Shown: positions 1 to 9,875, numbered from the stretch's first letter. The stretch is DNA of 22,857 nt from Penium margaritaceum (GCA_023375785.1 SZWC01004843.1:31239-54095); one strand, 5' to 3'. Numbers and translations are program-made. Notes: generated by a model from the sequence alone, not told the origin.

Positions 1-599
1 AGCTCTGTAGAGCTTGTTACTCAGTCCATCAGCCAATCAGAAAATAGCTCAGTTCAGGCTGGCAGGTTTTCTCGGTGAGGCCTGCCAGGCAGCCAACAGC
101 CCAAAACCCGGGCGTCGTCCGTTTTGCCTGAAAACTGGACCATACCATAATACCGACGCTGCGAACGCAGCCGTGCGGTCAGAATCTACTAGAAAAATAG
201 TAGCGAGGAGTTATGGCAGCCTAAACCCAGATAGTGCCAACGACGGTTTAAACCGCCAAACAGGGTCATGCAGCACGCAACTGGGACCCTATGCAGTGCA
301 CGACGACTCAGACACGACAGTACGTGCTGGACGCATGCAGACAGCGACTGCAGCGGCAGTGACTGCCGGCAGCGACCGCCGGGGAGGCCTGCCGATGGAG
401 CTGAACACGTCGCCGGAGAGAGGAGGCTCCAGCGAACCGCGAGACGACCTCAGCGTGCGTCGGCTCCACCGGACGACACTCCACCGGCGTCGAGTCTCGC
501 CGTCAGTCATCTGCACGCCGATGTACACAAGCCGGGAGGACACAACAGAACACGATGAGCGCAAACAACCAACATTACTCACCATCACCACGTGAGATT
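1..599. other. Unassigned sequence left of the copia array
   Basis: No recognisable gene or LTR. A + strand frame is open for 193 codons (14-595). Its translation is rich in Arg, Ser, Thr and Ala, and I recognise no domain, signal peptide or membrane segment. The position is where the 5' LTR of copia copy 1 should lie, but the sequence does not resemble the LTRs at 6635-7257 and 13090-13710 beyond two words of about 10 bases. Similarity to the copy 2 leader starts only near 600 (a 14-of-16 match to about 7275) and becomes convincing near 650. It may be older flanking DNA, a foreign insertion or a replaced LTR. Confidence 0.45.
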
Positions 600-1011
600 G
601 CATCAGCAGTAGCTGCTAGTGGCATGAGGAGACAGCTGCACTAGACTACAATTGCCAGCAGCTGCCGACATTAGCACTGAGCAGCAGCAACAACAGGGCT
701 GAGGGGAAGCTGCTACGCAGCCTCCGCGTAGCTTCCGCGCAGCCGCTGCGGAGCGGCTGCACGCTCGCGCAGAACCGCGAGAGAAAAACCAAAAAAAAAG
801 GGAGAGAGGGAGTCGAGCCGAACTCAGCATTTTTGCTTGCTGATGTCATCAGGTTGTGCTGACGTCAGCAACCACTTGCTGACGTCAGCACCATACTTGG
901 CCAAAATCTTGGCCGGACAGTAAAAAATTGCCAGCGTCTCAAATCCTCGAGAAACGCTAATGCTTTTGCAATCTGACAAACCTGACCTGTTGACCCATAC
1001 TGAGAGGCGAC
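600..1011 (+). other. Copia copy 1 untranslated leader
   Basis: A non-coding leader between the expected primer-binding region and the gag start. It begins with a CAG/GCAGC-rich stretch (about 640-775), has a purine run around 780-812, then a cluster of palindromic TGACGTCA-type sites (838-890), and ends at the gag ATG. The same order occurs in copy 2 (7258-7880). I could not find a clean match to the initiator-Met tRNA primer site usual for plant copia elements. Confidence 0.6.
838..890 (+). promoter_or_regulatory. Array of three 14-bp dyads (TGACGTCA type) in copy 1 leader
   Basis: Three 14-bp sites sit at 838-851 (degenerate, TGCTGATGTCATCA), 857-870 and 877-890. The last two are the perfect palindrome TGCTGACGTCAGCA. 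Starts are 19 and 20 bp apart. TGACGTCA is the known core for bZIP factors (CRE/as-1 type). Copy 2 has the same three-site arrangement at 7719-7771 with the same spacing. Regulatory use is inference. Confidence 0.55.
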
Positions 1012-2591
1012 ATGAACTCGTCGGACAAGGGGAAGGCGACAGATGATCCCTCCCCCTCCTCTTCTGGGGTCCTGAGCCCACGCTCGTAGGCCATTGAGGA
1101 TCTGCAGAGCCAGCAGGTTGAGATGCGTCGCCTATAGCGGGAGCAGACTGATGCCATCCGTACGTTGACTGAGCTTTTGCGTTGCCAGTCCAGAGTCCCA
1201 CGGCAGGTTTCCGAGGGAGCTGCCGGCATCGCGGTCTCTACACAGCAGTCGGCTCAGGCACCCGTTACAGGAGCTCGACCTGACCCACCACCTTCTGACC
1301 TCCTGGATGATGAGCCATTCATGCCAGGCATGACAGACGACTCCTCGGATCATGAGATTTGAGTTCTTCACGAGCACCTCCGTCAGCTGCAGACGGGCAC
1401 CAGATCTCCTCAGATTCCTACGGTGCGATCATCACCCAACTATCCCGGTGACTATCCCCTTCCAAGATTCTTCCCCGTCCCTCGTCCCCCTCGGCCTGCG
1501 GTTGCTCTCCCCACGGAGCGGCAACCCAAGGACTTTGAGACACCACCTCCACGGTACATCACTAAGGACGGCTTCGACTGGTGGGAGATCCTCTTTCAGG
1601 TTTGGGCTACTTCAGAGGGCGTGTGGCCCTACTACCATAGCCCGTATCAGCCTACAGACCCAGCACAGGTGCTGACAGCAGCCAGAGCGATGCGCGGACT
1701 CCTCTATGCCATGCCACGCGAGACCGTCATCGACTTTCGCCCCTTCCTTGGCGAGCCCGGCACAGGCACCGGCGCCGATCCACGCGGAGGATGGGATCTG
1801 GCCTTATCCCTGCTGGCCGCAGAGACGCACGCCACCCGTGCAGCACACATTCGTGCCTTCCACTCTCTCCGTCAGGGGCTTGCAGAGCCTGCAGCCGATT
1901 ACTGGCGACGTGCCATGCGCATCTACACGCGCCTTGGGACCTCCGGAGGCACACAGCTGTGGGCGCTCCGTACGATGATGCTCGGAGTTCGCCTTGAGTA
2001 TACTGACATCTTCACACGGTATAGCGACGCTGTCCTCGAGCCCTTTTCAGCCACTCTGCAACATTCCCTTGGGTGCATCAGCTCTTCCTCAAGGTGACTT
2101 CAGCCCGCGAGGCAGCAATGGCTCATCAGGAGACTTCCCTTGCTGCAGCAGTCGTCGCATCACCACCATCATCCCTCTTGCAGTCTTCTTCTTCATCCTC
2201 CATCACGTCCTCGTCTTCCTCCTCTTCGTCCCCGTCCACACCCACTCAGACACAGGGTGTTGTAGTAGCAGCTCAGGGGAAGAAGAAGAAGGGGAAGCGT
2301 GGATCAGGTCAACAACAATCACAGTAGCAGTCGTCCTCCAGTGGTAGCAGTGGACGTTCCGTTCATTGCTACAACTGTGGAGGCGCCCATCGCTACACCG
2401 AGTGCCAGCAGCCGCTCGACTGGGCGCGGATTACTCGTTGGCTCCAGGCTGCACACGCCCTCCGTTCCACGTCCAGCACGTCATCCTCGCCATCCTCCGG
2501 ACGTTTGGCGGCCACGACTATAGCTGTTCCTGCTCCACCGGCGAGTAGCAGCGATCCGAACCCACACAACCGCACCATCGCTGAGCTCTGA
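1012..2591 (+). pseudogene. gag: Copia copy 1 gag (broken)
   Basis: Capsid/nucleocapsid part of the copia polyprotein. The start is the ATG at 1012, the first in the frame that matches copy 2, where the equivalent ATG is at 7881. The N-terminal part is charged and glutamine-rich. A core of about 170 residues (about 1540-2050) contains Trp/Tyr/Arg-rich segments. A serine run (about 2180-2240) and a Lys/Gln-rich basic stretch lead to a zinc knuckle at 2367-2405. The knuckle spacing is CX2CX3HX4C, one residue shorter than the usual CX2CX4HX4C. In-frame stops: TAG 1087 (CAG in copy 2), TAG 1135 (also TAG in copy 2), TGA 1360 (CGT in copy 2), TAG 2325 (inside a Gln run) and TGA 2589 (CGA in copy 2). 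A net one-base loss near 2055 shifts the frame. The gene cannot give a full Gag under the standard code. Confidence 0.8.
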
Positions 2592-3293
2592 CACCTTCTG
2601 GCGCTCCGCTTTCAGGGAGGTGAGATTGTGTTGTCATCGTCGGGTGGCCCAAAGACTGTCTGTCCGTTCGTTCCTGTGACTCGTGACGACGCGTGTGGGG
2701 GAGCACAGTCAGCATGTGATGATGATGGGCCTGACTGCACCAATTGGGTTCATGAGTCTCATCTTTGTGTCCTGCGTCATTCCTCCCCACTAACGACTCA
2801 ACGTCCCTCTGATGCCGAGTGTTCCATTGCCCGTTGTACAGTGACATCCACCAGTCGTGACTCCGGTGGCACTTGGATCATCGATTCTGGTGCCACTCAG
2901 CACGTGACGTGTCATTGTAGTGATTTTGTTGTTCTCGGTCCTGTCATGTCTGTCCGTTCCGTCCGTATAAGCTCTGGTCAGTCCTTGCCAGTCCATGGTG
3001 TTGGGGTTGTATGTTTCAACGGTTCGTCTGGCCCCTTGTACATTTCTAACGTGTTGTTTGTGCCTGATCTTGAGCTCAGTCTGCTTTCCGTGCGTGCCTG
3101 CACACTGATGGGTCTCTCTGTGGAGCATATCGCAGACTGAGCGACTGCGACTGCTACTGACACTCGTAGTGTTGTCCTTCGTGTCTTTGTCGTAGATGAT
3201 CTGTATCGCGTCTCTCGTACCTCCTCCCCTTGCTCCCCTTCCTCCCCGGCTCGTGTTTTTGTCACTGGTGTTCTGTCTTCGGAACACCAGCGG
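2592..3293 (+). pseudogene. Copia copy 1 protease region (broken)
   Basis: Retropepsin-type aspartic protease that would cut the Gag-Pol polyprotein. The active-site motif Asp-Ser-Gly-Ala is at 2883-2894, preceded by Trp-Ile-Ile as usual in copia proteases. Downstream hydrophobic strands (about 3000-3110) fit the flap and second half of the fold. A TGA at 3138 interrupts the frame where copy 2 has TCC. The rest, to 3293, leads into the integrase. The region is in frame with the second part of gag, consistent with one Gag-Pol frame. Confidence 0.8.
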
Positions 3294-4265
3294 ATGCTTC
3301 ATCGCCGTCTGTGTCACGTGGGTTCCGATACTGTGTCGAAGCTCATTCGGACACAGCCAGCTCTTGGTCTTGACGCGGTTTGTTTCAAGAAGCCACCCAA
3401 GACCGACTGTCTCTTTTATGCTCAGGGGAAGATGCACCGATGCACCTACCCAGACTCCCGTTCCCGAGCGCTTCGGCCTCACGAGTTGGTTCACTCGGAC
3501 CTTCTCGGTCCTCTTCTGGTTGAGTCCCTATCAGATCGGGGCTGGTTTGTTCTGACTTTGACTGATGACTTTACCCAGATGCGGTGGGTCTACAGCCTGC
3601 GTCAGAAGAGCGACGCCGCACTTGCGGTTCGACTCTGGCTAGTGATGGCTTAGCGTCAGTCACGTCACACGCTGCATACTTTTTGCTCGGATCGCAGCGG
3701 TGAGTTCCTTGGCGAGATGGACGGATTCTTTGCCGAGCAAGGGATTTTTCACCAGGTCTCAGCTCTTGCTACCCCTCAGTAGAATGGTGTTTCCGAGCGT
3801 TGGAACCGCACTATGGAGGATGCGGTTCGTGCTATGCGGTCTGAGTGCGGACTCCCTGAGTCCTTCACTTTTGAGGGCTTCGCCTACATGACGTGGGTCT
3901 GGAACCGCCTCCCGCACGGTCCACTTCCGGACCATGTTACACCGTATGAGCTCTGGTTTGGACATCGTGCTGACCTTCGTCTCGCTCGCGTCTTGGGATC
4001 CCTGGCTTCCGTGTGGTACACCGAGGACCAGAAGGGGTCCAAGGTCTCACCTCGGGGCCGCTTGTGTGCCTTCGTATGCATTTCCCCACGGTCGAAGGCT
4101 TGGCGCTTCTGGGACGCTACTCGTCGTTGCGTCATTGAGTCCTGCGACACGCTCTTTTTCAAGTCTCTTACCTACCGTGACCTGGCTTCCATCACGGCAC
4201 TCTCCGCATGTTCCTACCTGTGCGGGTTCTTGGCAGATGGGGGACACTTCTACGCCACGGAGCAC
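3294..4265 (+). pseudogene. Copia copy 1 integrase (broken)
   Basis: Would insert the element's cDNA. The zinc-binding end is visible near 3294-3445: Leu-His-Arg-Arg-Leu-Cys-His, then a CX2C pair whose second Cys is Tyr here (Cys in copy 2). The catalytic core has Asp at about 3498 (VHSDLLGPL), a second Asp in FCSDRSGEF near 3690 (a Gly of the usual DRGGEF is Ser) and Glu in NGVSERWNR just after 3783. TAG at 3651 replaces a Glu codon (GAG in copy 2). TAG at 3780 replaces the second Gln of the conserved PQQNG motif, and copy 2 has the same TAG. The frame is lost between about 4200 and 4265, so the C-terminal part is out of frame with the linker. Confidence 0.85.
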
Positions 4266-5030
4266 CTCTCATCAGGCTGATGTGTCCGTTCGAGCCCCCT
4301 TCACCTCTCGGTCTCTGGCCCTGGATGACCCGACGATTCGCTGTTGGTCCAGAGACCTCGCCCGTACTGCATGCTTCACACCCCACAGGTGTCTTGCTTC
4401 AGTTCCCGTGCCTACTTCTAAGCCAGTACCTGCGTCAGCCGGCTCTCCTGTTTCTGTGTCTGATCCAGTCTCGCCTACTCCCGTACCTGCGTCTGCTGGC
4501 ACTCTTGCCTATGTGTCAGGTCCAGTCTTGCCTGCTCTTGCTGTCATATCCAGCCCCGTGTTCCCCACACACGTGTCTTCTCGCACGGCATCACTGGCTG
4601 CCTTGCCTCACCCCCAACCAGCTGTGGTCATGCCTGTCCCTGAGCCTGAGGTGCGCCCCTCGAGCCCAGGTTACTCTCGTGAGCCTGGTGGCCGTCTTCG
4701 ACCACTGGATTCCGGAGCTCAGCAAGCGTCGGACCCCGCACCCAGGCGCCCCTCTCGCAGCATCGCGAGTGGTGACCCCGGCACAAAGGCCCTAGGCCTG
4801 AGTGTCCGCACTGAGCTCACAGAGGTACATCCAGCGTACCCCGTAGGGCACGATCTCGTCACTCGCGAGTTCCATATCGCTTGTGATGCAGCAGCTGATC
4901 TTGTGGTCGTCAGGCGTAGCACCGAGGCGTGTTCCCTTGCCACGCAGAGCTCTCCCTCCATGGCGTCCGACCCGGGCACCCTGAGGGAAGATCTCTCATC
5001 ACATGATGTGATGCTTGGTGAGCTGCCTGC
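4266..5030 (+). pseudogene. Copia copy 1 integrase-RT linker
   Basis: Low-complexity, Pro/Ser/Val/Ala-rich segment in a frame shifted relative to the integrase. It has repeated PVPASAG-like units near 4420-4500. It matches copy 2 at 10861-11636 in order and content, ending in an acidic stretch that leads to the RT N-terminus. No stop interrupts it here, but a further frameshift near 5010 separates it from the RT frame. Linkers of this composition are usual between copia integrase and RT; I see no enzymatic motif. Confidence 0.6.
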
Positions 5031-5716
5031 AAGGATGAGCTTCGTGCTATCCGAGAGCACAGAGTCTACGAGCTCGTCGACCTTCTGCCTGGGAGGAAGG
5101 CTATTCAGGTCAAGTGGGTATTTTGCAAGAAAGTGAAGCGAGATGGCTCACTGGAACGCTACAAGGACCACTTGGTCGTCAAGGGGTACTCTCAGCTTGA
5201 GGTCGTCAATTACACTGACACTTTTGCCCCTTTCAGCCGCATGACCTGAGCTCGAGCTCTGTTTGGTGTAGTGGCTCAGCATGACTGGGAATTGCACCAG
5301 GTGGATGTGAACAATGCGTTCCTCCATGGCTATCTAGATGAGGAGATTTACGTGGCTCAGCCACCAGGCTTTGAGGATGGTGACAAGGTCTGGCGCTTGC
5401 GCAAGTCCTTGTACGGCCTCAAGCAGTCTCCGCGTTGTTGGAACCGAGAGATCACCGGCACTTTGACTCGTGCGGGATATGTACAGAGCGAGGCAGATCC
5501 CTCTCTCTTCCTCCTACCGACACCCGAGCGATTCATCGCCACCCTGATCTATGTTGATGACCTTCTGATCGCGTCTCCGCCCTGGAGGCCGTGAAGGAGG
5601 CCAAGGCTGTCCTTCAGTCTGCCTACAGGATGAAGGACCTCAGTCCTGCATCGGTGTTTCTTGGTATGGAGATTGTGCAAGATCACAGGCATCGGACGCT
5701 GTTACTACATCAGGCC
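5031..5716 (+). pseudogene. Copia copy 1 reverse transcriptase (broken)
   Basis: RNA-dependent DNA polymerase of copia type (RVT_2 family). Visible landmarks are the lysine-rich entry VKWVF-KK (about 5109), Lys-Gly-Tyr-Ser-Gln near 5185, motif A with catalytic Asp at 5304-5306 in VDVNNAFLHG, the SLYGLKQSPR segment, and the polymerase box YVDD at 5550-5561. A TGA at 5247 lies at a position that is TCA in copy 2. A one-base loss near 5577, just after the YVDD box, shifts the thumb region into the next frame, where it continues to about 5716. The catalytic aspartates are all present, so the damage is in frame and stops rather than in the active site. Confidence 0.88.
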
Positions 5717-6532
5717 TGATATGCACGAGTCGTGGGGGAGCGTTTCAGCAATCTCCTTGGTGCAGTACCCATTGCTTCCACACCTCTTACACCCGTTGGG
5801 CAGGATGCCCTGAAGGTGGATGATCCGACACAGCTGGGGGAGACAGTGGACGTGACCTTGTACCATCGTCTCATCGGATCTCTGATGTACCTGGCCACAA
5901 CCACACGTCCTGATATCGCTTTCGCTGTCAACCTCCTCGCTCAGTTCTCACAGGCTCCTCGTGCTAGAGCCCTTCAGGCGTCTGTGTGAGTGGTGCGGTA
6001 CGTGGTCTCCACACCGTACCTCGGACTCTGCTTTTGTCGGCAGTGTTCGATGGTCCTTGACGACTACATTGACAACGACTAGGCTTGGAGCCCAGATGGA
6101 CGCAGCTGTACTGGCTACGTATTCTTGCTCAGTGGTACCGCTCTGTCTTGGCATAGCGGGAAGTAGGGCTGCATCGCACGTAGCTCGTTGGAGGCAGAGT
6201 ACGTTGCTTTGGGCGTAGGGGCTGCTCAGGCGGTATGGCTGTAGCACCTATTTCTTGAGCTTGGTCAGTCAATACCCGCCATTGTGCTTTGTTGCGACAA
6301 CCAAAGTGCTCTCGCAATTGCGGAGAACTCTGGTGTCTTTCACGCTCGCATGAAGCACATTGCGGTTGAGCATCACTTCGTGGGTGATCTGGTGGAGCGA
6401 CACGTGATCTCCGTCATGTGGGTTGGCACTGACATGAAGCGTGCTGATTTCTTGACGAAGGCACTAGCTCGCGGTAAGTTCCTGGTGGCCATTCGTTCCG
6501 TTGGGCTTCGCCCCATGCCTGAGGGTGGTTGA
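5717..6532 (+). pseudogene. Copia copy 1 RNase H (broken)
   Basis: Ty1/copia RNase H, which would remove the RNA template. Recognisable parts are the RPDIAFAVNLLAQF segment (about 5910), SPDGRSCTGYVFL (about 6090), LEAEYVALG near 6190 with its Glu, CDNQSALAIAEN with Asp at 6296-6298, and the copia C-terminal segment RADFLTKALARGKF near 6440. Stops: TGA 5717 (CGA in copy 2), TGA 5987 (CGA in copy 2), TAG 6080 (TCG in copy 2), TAG 6164 (a Gln in the usual KKQ motif) and TAG 6242. The frame ends at TGA 6530-6532, the natural end of pol. Confidence 0.85.
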
Positions 6533-6620
6533 GTGTGGGATGTGTGTTTGTGTCTCATCTATTTCACACTCACTATTGTACTTGTCCCAGTGCTGCACGT
6601 GTATGGACATGCGTACCATC

Positions 6621-6634
6621 GGGTCATGGGGGAG
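6621..6634 (+). promoter_or_regulatory. Copia polypurine tract, copy 1
   Basis: The purine-rich GGGTCATGGGGGAG lies immediately before the LTR start TGTTGTGATT at 6635. It would prime plus-strand DNA synthesis. The same sequence precedes the other LTR at 13076-13089. About 90 bases of non-coding DNA separate it from the end of pol. Confidence 0.75.
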
Positions 6635-7257
6635 TGTTGTGATTTATGACGTTCTTGTACAGTCTACTGTGACCACTCGGCCGTGTCCATACTCATGCAG
6701 ATCCTTGAGGCGGGCCCTGGTGACATCGGAGGGACGACGGGCGGCAGACTACCAGCTTGGAGCTGGCCGACTACCGCTCTAGAGCCCCAGACACAGCCGG
6801 GACTCCCTGCTGTTTTTATGTAGCCTGCAGGAGTCTTTTTGGCGGCCTGGCCATGAGCCCGATTTGCATGTTTTTGCATTGCGTGTCCACCGTCTGATGA
6901 TGGATGCATGCATGTGACCAGTTGTAGCGTCTGTCTTGTGATTGTGCACGTCTAGGGTCAGACGGCGTAGCATTCCGACATGTGTGCGCAGAGTTATGGC
7001 CAAAACAGTGGTTTTGGGCCGGTTTTAGGACAGCTTTTGGACCGCCGCGTGTGACATCCACTGTGCGCCGCGGCAGGTGTTTAGGCCATGGACCTGTCAT
7101 TTGTTATCCCTCTCTGCAAATGCTATTGAAGGATTCAGACACTTTGCCTTGTGTCCCCTAGCCAAACTCTTGCCGTTGCGTGCACGACTTGTGACTGTCG
7201 TCACTGTCTGATCAGGCACTGACGCCTGGTCAACGCGAGTGTTGCTAGGAAGCTTCC
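6635..7257 (+). repeat. Copia LTR shared by copies 1 and 2
   Basis: A 623-bp LTR that starts with TGTTGTGATT and is similar over its whole length to 13090-13710. Similarity stops at GGAAGCTTCC, which sets the right boundary. The exact end is uncertain because no CA is shared at that point. It is both the 3' LTR of copy 1 and the only candidate 5' LTR of copy 2. Confidence 0.85.
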
Positions 7258-7880
7258 TTGCATCTTTGTAGGTAGCATCGGCAGGAGCAACGCGCGGCGG
7301 CAGCACGCAGCGACAAAAGCACAACAGCAGCGGCAGTAGCTGCGGCGGCAGCAACACAGCAGAAGTGCAGCGGTAGTGGCAACAGCAGCGGCTGCAGCAG
7401 TAGCGCAGCAACAGTAGCAGCGGCAGCAGGGGCCGGCGGCGGCAGCAGCGTGCAGCAGCCGCATCGTGCAGCAGTAGCAGCAGCGCGCAGCTGCTGCCAC
7501 GGCCGTGTACGTAGCCGCCAGGCGGCTGCTCCGCACACAACCGTGCGACTGCTACTGCAGCTGACGTTGCAACAGCAGCAGCAGCTGAGCAAAAGTTGCG
7601 TAGCGACTTCCGCTCAGCTTCCGCGCGGCTACTGCAGAGCAGCCACCTGCTCGCGCAGCAACTTCAAAGGTTGAACAAATAAAAAAGGTGAAGGCGGGCT
7701 CACGTCAGCATTTTTCCTTGATGACATCATCATGTCATGCTGACGTCAGCAATTTCCTGCTGATGTCAGCACTTGCCTTGGTGAAATCATTTGTCGGAGG
7801 GTTAAAAGTTGCCAGCATTTCAACTTCTCGAGAAACGGTCACATTTCTGCAATTCAACCACGTTGACATCTCAAATCATA
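7258..7880 (+). other. Copia copy 2 leader with CAG/GCAG-rich tract
   Basis: A non-coding leader directly after the shared LTR. About 7270-7600 is dominated by CAG, GCAGCGG and GTAGCAG units, much longer than the matching part of copy 1. After it come the same palindromic sites as in copy 1 and a matching stretch up to the gag ATG at 7881. The sequence GCATCGGCAGGAGC near 7276 matches a copy 1 stretch near 600 and may be what remains of the primer-binding region. Confidence 0.65.
7719..7771 (+). promoter_or_regulatory. Array of three 14-bp dyads in copy 2 leader
   Basis: Sites at 7719-7732 (TGATGACATCATCA), 7738-7751 (the perfect palindrome TGCTGACGTCAGCA) and 7758-7771 (TGCTGATGTCAGCA). Start spacing is 19 and 20 bp, the same as at 838-890. 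A further half-site CACGTCAGCA lies at 7701-7710. The core is a bZIP-type binding site; function is inferred. Confidence 0.55.
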
Positions 7881-9251
7881 ATGAGCGGCGCCATGGCTCC
7901 GTCCGGCGAGAAGGGAAAAATGGTACAAGATCCCTCTTCTTCCTCCTAAGGGGTCACGAGCCCACGTTCGCAGGCTATTGAGGACCTGCGGAGTCAGTAG
8001 GACGAGATGCGTCGCCTGTAGCGAGAGCAGACTGACGCCATCCGTACACTCATCGAGCTTCTTTGCTGTCATTCCACGACTCCAGGACAGACTTATGAGG
8101 GAGCGGCCGGGGTCGTACCCTCTACATAGCATTCAACTCGAGCACCGGAGACAGGAGCTGGAGCCGACCCGCCACCTCTTGATCCTTGGGAAGAGGATCC
8201 AGATATTCCAGGGATGGAGGGCAACTCCCCTGAGCACGAGATTCGTGTGTTTAAGGAGCGTCTCCGCCAGATTTAGACGAGCTCTCGGCCCCCACACACA
8301 TCCCGCTTTCCTGAGTTTTGATCATCGCCTGACCTCCACCCGAGCGACTTCCCTCTTCCCGGTGTTTTTCCCATCCCTTGTCCTTCCCACCCTGTGGTTG
8401 CTCTCCCTACGAAACGGTAATCCAAGGACTTTGAGACGTCGCCCCCACGCGGGGGTTGGGACCTAGCATTGTGCCTGTTTGCTTTAGAGACACACGCCAC
8501 CCGCGCCGTGCACATCCGTGCCTTTCACTCCCTCTGTCAGGAGCCTGCCGAGCCTGCGGCTGACTACTGGTAAAGCGCCATGCGCATTTACATACGCATT
8601 GGGACCTTAGGAGGTACACAGCTGTGGGCGCTCTACACGATCATGCTCTGGGTTTGCCTTGAGCACACAGACATCTTCACGAGGTACATCGATACCGTGC
8701 TCGAGCCCTTTTTGGCTTCACTATAGCTTCTTCCCTGGGCACACCAGCTCTTCCTCTAGGTGACTTCCGCCCATGAGGCAGGCGTGGCTCATCGGGAGAC
8801 CTCCATTGCTAACATAGTCATTGCATGACCACCGATGACCGTGACGCAGACTCCTTCTCAATCCTCCGTCACGTCCTCCTCCTCCCCTTCCACCCCGATT
8901 ACACCGACTCAGACATAGGGTGTCGCGACAGCAGCACAGTGGAAGAAGGGGCGACGAAAGCACGTCTCGGGCCAGCAGCAGTCGTAGCAGCAGCCGTCAT
9001 CGGGCAGTAGTAGCGGACGCTCCGTTCACTGCTACAACTGTGGAGGCGCCCATCGCTATACCGAATGCCAGCAGCTGCTTGACTGGGCGCGGATTACTCG
9101 CGGGCTCCAGGCTGTACACGCATTATGGTCTACGTCGAGCAGCACATCCTCCGGACGCGCAGCGACCACGATCGCAGCAGTTCCTGCCTCACCACCGGCG
9201 ACCAGCATCAACCCTGACCCACGTTACCGCACCATTGCCGAGCTCCGACAC
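7881..9251 (+). pseudogene. gag: Copia copy 2 gag (broken)
   Basis: Copy 2 equivalent of 1012-2591, starting at ATG 7881. It keeps one frame to its end but has many stops. Those with CAG or CAA in copy 1 are TAG 7998, 8127, 8274, 8724 and 8916, and TAA 8418. TAG 8019 is shared with copy 1, and TAG 8985 lies in a Gln run that also has a TAG in copy 1. TAG 8757 has AAG in copy 1, TAA 8571 has CGA, TGA 8826 has TCA, and TAA 7947 has no clear counterpart. It lacks the 231 bp (77 codons) of copy 1 between 1549 and 1780, with CCACG at both edges, removing much of the capsid core. The zinc knuckle at 9030-9068 has the same CX2CX3HX4C spacing as copy 1. Confidence 0.8.
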
Positions 9252-9875
9252 CTTCTGGCACTTGGATTTCAGGGAGGTGCGAGTGTGTTGTCACAGTCGG
9301 GTGCTTCACAGACTATCTGTTTGTCTGTTCTTGTGGCTCGGGATGACTCGTGTGGGGGGGCACAGTCGACATGTGATGACGATGGGCCTGACAGCATGGA
9401 TTGGATTCATGATGCTGACATTTGTGCCTTTCGTCGTTCATCCCCACCCACTGCCCACCGTCCGTCTGAGGCCGAGTGTTCCATTGCCCGTTGTACAGTG
9501 ACGTCCTCTAGTCGTGATTCTAGCGGCACTTGGATCATCGACTCCGGTGCCACTCATCACATGACCTGTTGTCGTAGTGATTTTATTGTTCTCGGCCCTG
9601 TTGCGTCCGTTCGTTCCGTCCGCACAGGCTCTGGTCAGTCCTTGCCAGTCCAGGGTGTTGGGGTCGTATGTTTTGATGGTCCGTCTGGCCCTCTACATCC
9701 TTTTGAGGTGCTGTTTGTGCCTGACCTTGAGCTCAATATGCTTTCTGTACGTGCTTGCACACTGATGGGACTCTCTGTGGAGCACACTGTAGAGTCCGCG
9801 ACTATGGCTGTCATTGATACTTGTAGCGTTGTTCATCGTGCCTCAGTTGTGGATGACTTGTATCGTGTCTCTTGA
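9252..9875 (+). pseudogene. Copia copy 2 protease region
   Basis: Aspartic protease with active-site Asp-Ser-Gly-Ala at 9540-9551, preceded by Trp-Ile-Ile and followed by Thr-His-His-Met. An open stretch of 197 codons (9285-9875) contains the whole domain, better preserved than in copy 1. It ends at TGA 9873, where copy 1 has CGT. It lies in the same frame as gag and integrase of this copy. Confidence 0.8.

Noticed and set aside
200..310. Possible divergent copia LTR before copy 1
   Set aside because: Only two short words (GAGTTATGGC and GTGCACGAC) are shared with the LTR at 6635-7257, at different spacing. This is not enough to call homology.
2790..3494. 234-codon minus-strand open frame
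   Set aside because: It lies antisense to the copia protease and integrase, whose motifs are clear on the + strand. Its composition is a shadow of that coding sequence and no domain is recognisable.
3934..4265. First part of the long 400-codon + frame ending at 5136
   Set aside because: Up to about 4265 the real integrase reads in another frame. Only the later part of this frame corresponds to element sequence (the linker).
7097..7592. Cysteine-rich minus-strand frames
   Set aside because: The cysteines and alanines are the complement of the CAG/GCA repeat tract. No conserved cysteine spacing is seen.
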